64,000 nt of DNA from Kitasatospora sp. MAA4. Its GTDB lineage: Bacteria > Actinomycetota > Actinomycetes > Streptomycetales > Streptomycetaceae. The first letter of the stretch is position 1. Each line of letters begins with the position of its first letter. Location: positions 1-64,000 of the forward strand of contig NZ_JARZAI010000031.1 in NCBI RefSeq assembly GCF_029893355.1, read 5' to 3'. The position numbers and the translations under genes were made by a program. A model generated the notes under the pieces. The model worked only from the letters and a program-made list of their open reading frames with translations, did not search any database and had not been told where the DNA came from. This document shows positions 42,835 to 50,715 of this stretch, piece by piece.

Positions 42835-42959
42835 CCAGGCCTTTCGCCGAGCTTTACGGGATCCGAAGGTTTTCCGAACGGGATCCCGACGAGCTGTCGG
42901 GGACGCTGGACGCGGGACGACCACACCAGCGTCCGAGGCCCACCGTCAGGAGTACCGGC

Positions 42960-43403
42960 ATGCCGCACCTCGACCGACGCTCGGGCCAGCGCGCGCTTCG
43001 GCAGCGTGACCGGGGGCATCGCCGGGTCGGCGTGGCCACCGTCGGCATCCTGGTGGCCGCGGCGGCGGGGTCGGTGGTCCTGGGCACGGGGTACGCCCAG
43101 TCCCTGCCGGGCAGTGCACCCACCCCTACGCCTCACACGGCGGCGCCCACCGCACCCGCACCTGCACCCGCACCCGCACCCACGACCGCACCATCCCCGC
43201 CCGCGCCCGCACCCGTGCCGACACCGACCCACTCCCCCACACCCGTCGCACCCACCGGCACTCCCCATGCGGTCAGCACGCCCACAGCCCCCAAGCCCTC
43301 TCAGCCCGTTCAGCCCGTTCAGCCCCTCCAGCCCCCCGCCCAGCCGCCCGCACCGGTCGTCCAGCCTCCGCAGCCGCCGCCCACCAAGTCCGGTGCGTCA
43401 TGA
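42960..43403 (+). CDS. Secreted/anchored proline-alanine-rich protein
   Basis: A 147-residue protein: Arg-rich N-terminus, one hydrophobic helix (about 24-45), then about 100 residues of Pro/Ala/Thr/Gln repeats (PAPAPAPA, QPVQPVQPLQPP) ending KSGAS. It is probably a surface-exposed, extended wall-spanning segment. ATG at 42960 follows CAGGAG. Its stop overlaps the ApbE start (ATGA). In similar clusters this position is taken by an FMN-binding-domain protein, but no such domain or flavinylation motif is visible here. Confidence 0.8.
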   Translation: MPHLDRRSGQRALRQRDRGHRRVGVATVGILVAAAAGSVVLGTGYAQSLPGSAPTPTPHTAAPTAPAPAPAPAPTTAPSPPAPAPVPTPTHSPTPVAPTGTPHAVSTPTAPKPSQPVQPVQPLQPPAQPPAPVVQPPQPPPTKSGAS

Positions 43404-44362
43404 GCGGCGGCACAGCCGGCCCCGGCGTCACCCGGTTCACCGCGCTCGGGACGACCGCCGTGCTGCTGGTCGCCGATCCCGCCCGGACGCGGGCGGCCCG
43501 GCAGGTGCTGGACGCCGAACTCGCCGCGATCGACCTGGCCTGCAGCCGGTTCCGCCCGGACTCCGAGCTGTCCCGCGCCAACACCGCCGCCGGCCGTCCC
43601 GTCACCGTCGGGCCGCTGTTCGCGCAGGCGATCGACGCGGCGCTGCGGGCCGCCGAGCTCACCGTCGGCGCGGTCGACCCCACGGTCGGACCGGCGCTGG
43701 TGGCGCTCGGCTACGACCGGACCTTCGCCTCGCTGCGGCCCGAGGACGTCCGCCCGGTCGTGCCGGTCCGCCCGTCCGGCTGGCGCAGCATTGACTGGCG
43801 CCCCGAGAGCCGGCGCCTGCGACTGCCCGCCGGGACCGCACTCGACCTGGGCGCCACCGCCAAGGCGCTGGCCGCGGACCGTGCGGCCCGGGGAGCCGCC
43901 GACGCCGCCGGGTGCGGGGTCCTGGTCTGCCTGGGCGGCGACCTGTCCACGGCCGGAGCGGCCCCCGCCGACGGCTGGCAGGTGGCGATCGCCGACGACC
44001 ACGCGGCGCCGCCCTCCGCGTCCGGCCCGGTGGTGGCCGTCCGCAGCGGCGGCCTGGCCACCTCCGGCACCGCCGTACGGACCTGGCGGCGCGGCGGCCG
44101 CACGCTCCACCACATCGTCGACCCCGCCACCGGAGACGTCCCCGAGCCGTTCTGGCGGACCGTCAGCGTCGCCGCCGCGACCTGTGTGGACGCCAACACG
44201 GCCGGCACCGCCGCCGTCGTCCGCGGCGAGGCGGCGCTCGGCTGGCTGCGCGAGAGCGGCCTGCCGGCCCGGCTGGTACGCGTCGACGGGTCCGTGGTCA
44301 CGGTCGGCGGCTGGCCCGCCGACCCGCCGAGCCCGAACCGTGCCCAGGGAGGACCCCGATGA
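43400..44362 (+). CDS. apbE: FAD:protein FMN transferase (ApbE)
   Basis: A 320-residue ApbE-family flavin transferase. Typical segments are CSRFRPDSELSRAN, LDLGATAKALAADRAA, CLGGDLSTAG, VRSGGLATSGTAVRTWRRGGRTLHHIVDPATG and the metal/FAD-binding VDANTAGTAAVV. It covalently attaches FMN to Ser/Thr of partner proteins at or outside the membrane. No Sec signal is evident; the N-terminus starts directly with the domain. ATGA overlaps on both sides tie it to the upstream Pro-rich gene and the downstream ferric-reductase-like gene. Confidence 0.93.
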   Translation: MSGGTAGPGVTRFTALGTTAVLLVADPARTRAARQVLDAELAAIDLACSRFRPDSELSRANTAAGRPVTVGPLFAQAIDAALRAAELTVGAVDPTVGPALVALGYDRTFASLRPEDVRPVVPVRPSGWRSIDWRPESRRLRLPAGTALDLGATAKALAADRAARGAADAAGCGVLVCLGGDLSTAGAAPADGWQVAIADDHAAPPSASGPVVAVRSGGLATSGTAVRTWRRGGRTLHHIVDPATGDVPEPFWRTVSVAAATCVDANTAGTAAVVRGEAALGWLRESGLPARLVRVDGSVVTVGGWPADPPSPNRAQGGPR

Positions 44363-45081
44363 TCGGCACCGTCCAGCTCGCCAGCGCCGGGCCCAGCCCG
44401 CTCTGGTACGCCACCCGGGCGGGCGGCACCGTCGCGCTGCTGCTGCTCACCGCCACCGTCGTGCTGGGCATCGTCGCGGGTGGGCGGTACGCGCCGAAAC
44501 GGATCGCCCGGTTCGAGATCGGCGCCCTGCACCGCAACCTCTCGATCCTCACGCTCGCCTTCCTGGCGCTGCACATCGTCACCGCGATCGCCGACACCTT
44601 CGTGCACCTGACCTGGCTGGACGCGTTCGTGCCGTTCGCCTCCTCCTGCCGCCCGCTCTGGCTGGGCCTGGGGACGCTGGCGTTCGACCTGCTGCTGGCC
44701 GTCCTGGCGACCAGCGCGCTTCGGCTGCGGATCGGACAGCGGCGCTGGAAGGCGGTGCACTGGCTGGCGTACGCGAGCTGGCCGCTGGCCCTGTTCCACG
44801 GCGCGGGCACCGGGACGGACACCCGGCTCTCGCTCCAACTGGTCCTCTCCACCGGCTGCCTGGCCGTGGTGGTGGCCGCCGTGTGGTGGCGGCTCTACCG
44901 GGCCGGGCCCGGCCACCGGGCCGGCCGGCTCTGGGCCGCACTCGCGGTCGCCGCCGTCCCGGCCGTCCTGGCGGTGTTCCTGGCCACCGGCCCGCTGAAG
45001 GCCGGCTGGGCGCACCGCGCCGACGGCGCCGAGCCGAGCGTCGCCACCGCGACCGTCGACCGAACGGGAGAGAGCGCGTGA
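44359..45081 (+). CDS. Ferric-reductase-like transmembrane protein
   Basis: A 240-residue membrane protein with six to seven helices of the ferric-reductase/YedZ-like type. Candidate haem ligands are His in ALHRNLSI, LALHIVTAI, AVHWLAYAS and LFHGAGTGT, giving the paired-His pattern of a b-type cytochrome. ATG at 44359 follows AGGGAGGA and overlaps the ApbE stop codon. It likely moves electrons across the membrane between the NuoF-like/ferredoxin proteins inside and a flavinylated acceptor outside (inference). Confidence 0.88.
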   Translation: MIGTVQLASAGPSPLWYATRAGGTVALLLLTATVVLGIVAGGRYAPKRIARFEIGALHRNLSILTLAFLALHIVTAIADTFVHLTWLDAFVPFASSCRPLWLGLGTLAFDLLLAVLATSALRLRIGQRRWKAVHWLAYASWPLALFHGAGTGTDTRLSLQLVLSTGCLAVVVAAVWWRLYRAGPGHRAGRLWAALAVAAVPAVLAVFLATGPLKAGWAHRADGAEPSVATATVDRTGESA

Positions 45082-46421
45082 ACGAGCGACCGGACGCCGT
45101 CCTGACCGAGCAGGCCCAGGACGGGCGCAGCGGACCGCACGGCACCCGCCTGCTGCACGGCTGGTACAGCACGGGCGGCCGCGCCGACCTCGCGGAGCAC
45201 CTCGGCCGCTACGGCCCGCCCCCGCTGCCACCCGGCCGCCGTCCGGCGATCGGTCTGGTCCAGGCCGTCGAGGAGGCCGGACTGACCGGACGCGGCGGCG
45301 CCGCCTTCCCCACCGGCCGCAAGCTGCGTTCGGTCGCCGCGCGCCGCGGACCGGCCGTGGTCGTCGCCAACGGCATGGAGAGCGAGCCGGCCAGCCGCAA
45401 GGACGAGGTGCTGCTCGACCTGGCCCCGCACCTGGTCCTGGACGGCGCCGCGCTGGCCGCCTCGGCCGTCGGCGCCGCGGCCGTCCACCTGTGCCTGCCG
45501 CGCACCCGGGCCGATCAGGTGCACCGGCTGGCGGCCGCGGTCGAGGAGCGCAGCCGGGCCGGCCTGGACCGCGTCCCCGTGCTGGTGCACGCCCTGCCGC
45601 ACCACTACGTCTCCAGCGAGGAGACCTCCCTGGTGCACTGGCTCAACGGCGGCGAGGCCCGTCCGACGGCCACCCCGCCCCGGCCCTTCGAGAAGGGCGT
45701 GGACGGTCGCCCGACCCTCGTCGACAACGTGGAGACCCTCGCGCACCTCGCCCTGATCGCCCGCTACGGCCCGCAGTGGTTCCGCGGCGCCGGACGGCCC
45801 GACGCGCCGGGCACCACCCTGGTCACGCTCTCCGGCGCCGTCCGCGCGCCGGGCGTCTACGAGATCGCGCTGGGCACGCAGTTGGGGAGCGCGCTGGACA
45901 CCGCCGGAGGCGCCGCCGAGCCCCTCCAGGCGATCCTGGTCGGCGGCTTCTTCGGCAGCTGGCTCCCCGCCGCCGGCGCCGCCGCCGTGCCGTTCACCCG
46001 GCCCGACCTCGCAGCCGCCGGTGCCGGGCCGGGTGCCGGGGTCCTGGTCGCCCTGGCGCAGGACGCCTGCGGGCTCGCCGAGACGGCCCGTGTGCTGGAC
46101 TACCTGGCCGGCCAGAGCGCGCGCCAGTGCGGACCCTGCACCTTCGGACTGCCCGCCGTCGCCGAGGACTTCGTCCAGCTGGCCTGGGGCCGGGCGGACG
46201 CCGCGCTGATCGAGCGGCTGCACCGCCGCACGGGCCAGCTCCCCGGCCGCGGGGCCTGCCGCCACCCCGACGGCGCCGCCCGACTCGCCGCCACCGCACT
46301 GCACGCGTTCGCCGAGGACGTCCACCGGCACCTGGCCGGCGGACCGTGTGCGGCCGCCGGCCGGCCCGCCGTCCTGCCCGTGCCCGACACCCGAAGCCCC
46401 GAGAGCGAGGGATGGCGATGA
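45078..46421 (+). CDS. NuoF-like NADH:acceptor oxidoreductase subunit
   Basis: A 447-residue homologue of the complex I 51-kDa subunit. The FMN/NADH-binding motif GRGGAAFPTGRK is at 71-82, followed by an SLBB domain (about 245-290) and a C-terminal Fe-S region. There the usual four-Cys pattern is reduced: Cys351 and Cys354 (QCGPCTFG) and Cys394 (GACRHPDG) remain, while the third Cys is replaced by Gly. It probably passes electrons from NADH to the 3-Cys ferredoxin next door. GTG at 45078 overlaps the previous stop codon. Confidence 0.9.
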   Translation: MNERPDAVLTEQAQDGRSGPHGTRLLHGWYSTGGRADLAEHLGRYGPPPLPPGRRPAIGLVQAVEEAGLTGRGGAAFPTGRKLRSVAARRGPAVVVANGMESEPASRKDEVLLDLAPHLVLDGAALAASAVGAAAVHLCLPRTRADQVHRLAAAVEERSRAGLDRVPVLVHALPHHYVSSEETSLVHWLNGGEARPTATPPRPFEKGVDGRPTLVDNVETLAHLALIARYGPQWFRGAGRPDAPGTTLVTLSGAVRAPGVYEIALGTQLGSALDTAGGAAEPLQAILVGGFFGSWLPAAGAAAVPFTRPDLAAAGAGPGAGVLVALAQDACGLAETARVLDYLAGQSARQCGPCTFGLPAVAEDFVQLAWGRADAALIERLHRRTGQLPGRGACRHPDGAARLAATALHAFAEDVHRHLAGGPCAAAGRPAVLPVPDTRSPESEGWR

Positions 46422-46633
46422 CCCGCACCCACCGGCTCGGCATCGACCGCATCGCCTGCGACGGGCGCGGCCTCTGCGCCGAGCTGCTCCCCGAGCTGAT
46501 CGCCCTCGACGAGTGGGGCTACCCGATCCTCCACGACACCGCCGTCTCCGAGGCGCTGCTCACGCACGCCCGGCGGGCGGTCGCGGCCTGCCCGGTGCTG
46601 GCCCTGCGGTTGGAGCGGGCCACCCGGGATTGA
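46418..46633 (+). CDS. Small ferredoxin, [3Fe-4S] type
   Basis: About 71 residues with three cysteines arranged as IACDGRGLCAELLPEL...ACPVLAL, the single-cluster actinomycete ferredoxin pattern. ATG at 46418 overlaps the NuoF-like stop (ATGA); ATG 46412 is an alternative. It is the last gene of the overlapping redox operon and is a likely electron shuttle to or from the NuoF-like protein. Confidence 0.88.
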   Translation: MTRTHRLGIDRIACDGRGLCAELLPELIALDEWGYPILHDTAVSEALLTHARRAVAACPVLALRLERATRD

Positions 46634-46807
46634 CGTGCTCATTCATAGCGTTCTCTGAGCCGACAGCCCTGGCGTCTCCCTGACGGAATGTCAACAATGG
46701 CAGGAACGAACCGAGTTGGTTCGGACGTGGCGCGGCCGTTCGGTCGACGCCCGGCGGCCGGCGCGCGCCCGTCGCCCCCCTGACCATTCCCGATCACGGA
46801 GACCCCC

Positions 46808-47284
46808 ATGCCCCGGCCCATTCCTGCGCCCGCGCGTTCGACAGGCGCGACCCTCTCCCGATTCCCTGCCGCCCTGCTCTGCCTGGCGGTGTCCTGGATC
46901 CACGTCCAGGACCAGGGAGGATTCCCCGGCGACAAGACCCCGCACTACGTCGGCGTCGGCTACTACCTGCTGGAGGCGACCGGCGTGCTGGCCGCGCTGC
47001 TGCTGGCCGGTGCGGGCGGACGGCAGCTGCGCCCGGCCGGCTGGCTGCTCGCGGCGGGTGTCGCCGTCGGCCCGCTGCTCGGATTCGTCCTGTCGCGCGG
47101 CCCGGGCCTGCCCGACTACAGCGACGACAAGGGCAACTGGACCGAGCCACTGGGCATCGCCAGCGTCGTCGTGGAAGGGATCCTGCTCGCGCTCGCTGTC
47201 ACGGCCCTGCTCGCCGGGGCGCAGGCCGCGCGACGCCTGCCGGTCCGCTCCACCGCCTCCGGGGTCACCAGCCGCAGCCGCTGA
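46808..47284 (+). CDS. Four-helix integral membrane protein (158 aa)
   Basis: A 158-residue hydrophobic protein with about four membrane helices. Between them lie short conserved-looking loops: IHVQDQGGFPGDKTPHYVGVGYYLLE and DYSDDKGNWTEPLG. The loop residues (His, Asp, Tyr) could bind a cofactor. Downstream of the redox operon by 174 bases, with its own leader containing a small CGAACC-N5-GGTTCG hairpin. No family is recognised. Confidence 0.8.
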   Translation: MPRPIPAPARSTGATLSRFPAALLCLAVSWIHVQDQGGFPGDKTPHYVGVGYYLLEATGVLAALLLAGAGGRQLRPAGWLLAAGVAVGPLLGFVLSRGPGLPDYSDDKGNWTEPLGIASVVVEGILLALAVTALLAGAQAARRLPVRSTASGVTSRSR

Positions 47285-47464
47285 CGGTCCGACACCGAGC
47301 TGTCCGGACCCGAACCAACCACCTGAACCACTTCTTAGTCGGTGCTGCGGCACACTGCTGACCATCCCTCGGCCGACACCGGCTCAGGGCGTCCTTCCGG
47401 CCCGGCCGGTACCGCTCCCGTCGGTGCCGACCGGGCCGGCACCGACCGAAGGCGGACGGCTCGA

Positions 47465-48127
47465 ATGCCCCTGACCAGCAGCGACGCGGCACCGGCGGAC
47501 CTCGCGGACAGCGCTGACCTCGCGGCCGTACCGCGGAAGCCGAATCGGCACGGCGGCCCCGAAGGCAACCGGCGACTGACGGCCGCCGTCGGCGCACTCC
47601 TGCTGGTGCTCTTCGCCGCCCAGGGCGTCACGATCCTCTTCCTCGGGCAGCTCCTCAGCTGGCACTTCTTCATCGGCATGCTGCTGATCGGCCCGGTCTG
47701 CCTCAAGATCGGCGTCACCGGCTACCGCTTCGTGCGCTACTACACCGGCGACCCGGCCTACCGCCGCCAGGGACCACCGCACCTGCTGCTGCGCCTGCTC
47801 GCCCCGCTCGTCCTCGCCACCACCGTCGCCCTGCTGGCCACCGGCAGCACGCTGGCCCTGCTGGGACGCGACACCGGACCGGTTCCGGTCCTGCTCCTGC
47901 ACAAGGTCAGTTTCGTCTGCTGGGCCACGGCGATGACGGCCCACGTCCTGACGCACGTCTGGCGGCTGCCCCGACTGATCGGGGCCGACCTGCGGCGGCG
48001 GTCCGCACACCGCGACGGCCCCCGGATCGGCGGCGCCCTGGTGCGCTGGTCGCTGCTCGCGGCGGCCCTCGGTGCCGGCCTGGCCATCGCCCTGGCCGGC
48101 ACGCCGCTGGCCTCGTCGCACTGGTAG
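47465..48127 (+). CDS. Cytochrome b561-like membrane protein
   Basis: A 220-residue protein with a disordered N-terminus of about 35 residues and four to five helices. Histidines in or near helices (LSWHFFIG, LLLHKVSFV, TAHVLTHVWRLP) form a b-haem ligand pattern like small cytochrome b561/DUF4405 proteins. It could join the neighbouring ferric-reductase-like protein in transmembrane electron transfer. ATG at 47465 has a weak GGCGGACGG ribosome site. Confidence 0.75.
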   Translation: MPLTSSDAAPADLADSADLAAVPRKPNRHGGPEGNRRLTAAVGALLLVLFAAQGVTILFLGQLLSWHFFIGMLLIGPVCLKIGVTGYRFVRYYTGDPAYRRQGPPHLLLRLLAPLVLATTVALLATGSTLALLGRDTGPVPVLLLHKVSFVCWATAMTAHVLTHVWRLPRLIGADLRRRSAHRDGPRIGGALVRWSLLAAALGAGLAIALAGTPLASSHW

Positions 48128-48225
48128 ACCGGCCTCAGAGCCTGTGTCTGGGAGACTTTCAGACTCTCCTCACGGTCCGCCTACCTCCGCCGGCGCAGAC
48201 TTGAACTCCGGAGGAGGTGAGGGCC

Positions 48226-48489
48226 GTGGACAACCGCCGCACGCGGCTGCGGGAGGAGGGCCTGGCGAGGACGACGTCCTGGACCCGTCGCACCGCGGCG
48301 GGCGCGGCCGTGCTCTGCGCGGCGCTGGCCGGGATCTTCGCCCACGCCCTGCCCGGCCAGGCCGCGACGCCCGGCACGGCGCAGCCCGGCAGCACGCAGC
48401 CCTCGCAGCCGCACCTCCAGGCACCCGCCCAGCCCCCTGGCTCCGGCTCCGGCGCCGGTGGCGGCCACGTCACCTCCGGCGGCTCCTAG
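48226..48489 (+). CDS. Small secreted/anchored Gly-Pro-Gln-rich protein
   Basis: An 87-residue protein: Arg-rich start, TRRTAAGAAVLCAALAGIFAHAL hydrophobic segment, then a Gln/Pro/Ser/Gly tail ending HVTSGGS. It resembles in layout the Pro-rich protein at 42960, including a Ser-Gly-(Ala/Gly)-Ser end. GTG at 48226 is chosen because GGAGGAGGTGAG lies at good spacing; GTG 48217 lies within that ribosome site. Confidence 0.8.
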   Translation: MDNRRTRLREEGLARTTSWTRRTAAGAAVLCAALAGIFAHALPGQAATPGTAQPGSTQPSQPHLQAPAQPPGSGSGAGGGHVTSGGS

Positions 48490-48535
48490 CGGGATACTGG
48501 GCGCAAGGCCCTCTCCGAAAGGTGGTGGGGCGGCC

Positions 48536-49711
48536 ATGACGGCGATGACCCTCGGTGTCCTGCGGGAGACCGCGCCGGGCGAACGGCGTGTCGCCCTCGT
48601 TCCCGACCTGGTCCACACCCTCGACGCCCTCGGTGTGGCCGTCCTGGTGGAGCGCGGCGCCGGGGCCGGGGCACTGTTCCACGACGAGGCCTACGCCGCG
48701 GCCGGCGCGGGCGTCGTCTCGCGCGCCGAGATCCTGCGGCACGCGGATCTCCTGGTCGGGGTGCAGGCTCCCCACCTCGGCCCCACCCACCGCTACCGAC
48801 CCGGGCAGCTTCTGGTCGCGATGGTGGCGTCGGCGCTGACCCCCTTCCAGCTCTGGCAGTGGGCCGACCAGGGCGTCACCGCCATCGGCCTCGACCTGGT
48901 CCCGGACACGCTCGGCGCCGGATACCCGATGGACGCGCTCGCCTCCCAGGCCCGGATCAGCGGCTACCGGGCGGTACTGATCGCGGCCGAACGCCTGCGG
49001 CGCTGCCTACCGCCCTGGGGCTCGACCGAGACGACCTTCGAACCGGTACGGGCGCTGGTCGTCGGCGCCGGGCCGGCCGGTCTGCAGGCCGTCGACACCG
49101 CCCGCCGGCTCGGCGCGCTCGTCCACGCGCACGAGCTGCGCCGACGGGCCCGGGTGGAGGTCGCCGAACTGGGCGGCACCCTCCTGGACCTCCCGGGACT
49201 GCGACCCGTGGACGACGCCGCCGGGCTGGCCCGGGCGCTCGACTCCGAGCTGGCCGAACTGCGCCAGGGGCTGGCCGACGTACTGCCCCGCTTCGACATC
49301 GTCATCGCCGCACTCGACCCGCCCGGTCGCCCGGCACCGATGGTGCTGACCACCGAGGCGGTGCAGGCGATGCGCCCCGGCTCCGTCGTGGTCGACCTGA
49401 CGTCCGGCACGTCCGGCACGTCCGGCGGCAACGTGCAGTGCGCCGCGCCGGGCATCCTGACCCTGGTGGGCGACGCGCTCAGCGTGATCGGCGCCGGCAA
49501 CCTCCCCGCCCAGGCGCCCGTCACCGCCTCGACCGCCTACGCGCACAACGTCAGCGCCCTGCTCCACCACCTCAAGCGCAGCGGCCCCCTGACGATCGAC
49601 CTGAGCGACCCCGTGCAGGCCGCCATCGTGGTGACCCACCACGGCAGCGTGCTGAAGCGACCGACCGGTCAGCTCCTGCTCGGCGCGACCGCCGGCGCCG
49701 GCCCGGGCTGA
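48536..49711 (+). CDS. PntA-like NAD(P) transhydrogenase alpha subunit / alanine dehydrogenase-like
   Basis: A 391-residue protein of the AlaDh/PNT family. N-terminal LRETAPGERRVALVPDLVHTL and GAGALFHDEAYAAAGA, a central Rossmann motif VVGAGPAGLQAVDTARRLGA, and SVVVDLTSGT with a 9-bp triplication giving TSGTSGTSG. It ends before the membrane helices of a full PntA, and no beta subunit follows, so it is an orphan dI-like domain or a related dehydrogenase. It would act on NAD(H) in the cytosol. Confidence 0.85.
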   Translation: MTAMTLGVLRETAPGERRVALVPDLVHTLDALGVAVLVERGAGAGALFHDEAYAAAGAGVVSRAEILRHADLLVGVQAPHLGPTHRYRPGQLLVAMVASALTPFQLWQWADQGVTAIGLDLVPDTLGAGYPMDALASQARISGYRAVLIAAERLRRCLPPWGSTETTFEPVRALVVGAGPAGLQAVDTARRLGALVHAHELRRRARVEVAELGGTLLDLPGLRPVDDAAGLARALDSELAELRQGLADVLPRFDIVIAALDPPGRPAPMVLTTEAVQAMRPGSVVVDLTSGTSGTSGGNVQCAAPGILTLVGDALSVIGAGNLPAQAPVTASTAYAHNVSALLHHLKRSGPLTIDLSDPVQAAIVVTHHGSVLKRPTGQLLLGATAGAGPG

Positions 49712-49876
49712 ACCGGGTCACCGGCGGCGCCGTCCTGCTCGCTGGATGAGGCCGCGCCGAATCGCTCAAGTCCTGGCCGGTCATGGCCTGGTCGGGGAGG
49801 CGGCGCAGGTGGACGCTGGAAGCAGGAGGGCGATCGTGCCCCCGGCAGGGATCCGCACCCAGGAGGCGTGAGGGCC

Positions 49877-50590
49877 ATGCAGCACCGCACCGTCCACGAC
49901 GTGATGACCCAGGGGGTCGTCACCGCCCGAATCGACACCCCCTTCAAGGAGGTCGCCGGGCTCTTCCACCGCAACGACATCACCGCCGTCCCCGTCGTCG
50001 ACGACCGGGACCACCCGCTCGGCATGGTCTCCGAGGCGGACCTGCTGCGCAACGAGGCCATCCAGCCCGATCCCGAAGGCCACCTGGCCGGATACCGGCT
50101 GAGCCCGCACGAGCGCGCCCGCGCCGAGGCCGAGACCGCAGGGGCGCTGATGAGCAGCCCCGCCGTCACGGCCCGTCCCGACTGGAGCCTGGTCGAGACC
50201 GCCCGGGTGATGGACCGCAAGAGGGTCAAGCGGCTGCCCGTGGTCGACGAGGCCGGGCGACTGGTCGGCATCGTCAGCCGCAGCGATCTGCTGCAGGTCT
50301 TCCTGCGCCACGACGCGGCGATCCGTGAGGAGATCATCCACGACGTCCTCGGCCAGACCCTCTGGCTGACCCCCAGCGCGGTGGAGGTCAGCGTGCACAA
50401 CGGCATCGTCACGCTGGCCGGCCGCGTTGAGCAGAAGAGCCTGATCCCGATCGTCGAACGGCTCTGCCGCTCGGTCGACGGCGTCGTCGCCGTCCACCAC
50501 ACCCTCGGCTACACCGTGGACGACACCGGCCTCGACCTCGGCAAGCCCTTGGTCCGCGGCCTGGTCGGGCCGTTCACACCGCACCACTGA
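49877..50590 (+). CDS. CBS-pair/BON domain protein
   Basis: A 237-residue protein with two CBS motifs (about 8-65 and 90-150: VHDVMTQGVVTARIDTPFKEVAGLF and VMDRKRVKRLPVVDEAGRLVGIVSRSDLL) and a C-terminal BON domain (about 165-215). CBS pairs bind adenine nucleotides; BON domains bind lipid or protein surfaces. This architecture is a common stress-induced gene in actinomycetes. ATG at 49877 is favoured over GTG 49868, which touches the GGAGG. Confidence 0.92.
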   Translation: MQHRTVHDVMTQGVVTARIDTPFKEVAGLFHRNDITAVPVVDDRDHPLGMVSEADLLRNEAIQPDPEGHLAGYRLSPHERARAEAETAGALMSSPAVTARPDWSLVETARVMDRKRVKRLPVVDEAGRLVGIVSRSDLLQVFLRHDAAIREEIIHDVLGQTLWLTPSAVEVSVHNGIVTLAGRVEQKSLIPIVERLCRSVDGVVAVHHTLGYTVDDTGLDLGKPLVRGLVGPFTPHH

Positions 50591-50715
50591 GCTGCCGGAC
50601 CGCGGTGGTGGCCGGCCCGCCCAGGACGGCGGACGGACGGCCCCGTCGCGGCGCGGGGCGAAGCGGTCTAGCGTCGATCACACAGGGGCCGTACTCCCGT
50701 CCGAGGAGAGCGCAG

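Noticed and set aside
40599..42924. Minus-strand frame of over 1000 residues opposite the two-component system
   Set aside because: The real genes on the plus strand show full receiver, winged-helix and kinase motifs; the antisense frame is low in complexity.
49735..49876. GGCC-rich partial palindrome before the CBS-BON gene as a stress operator
   Set aside because: GC-rich sequence gives such matches by chance; symmetry is imperfect.
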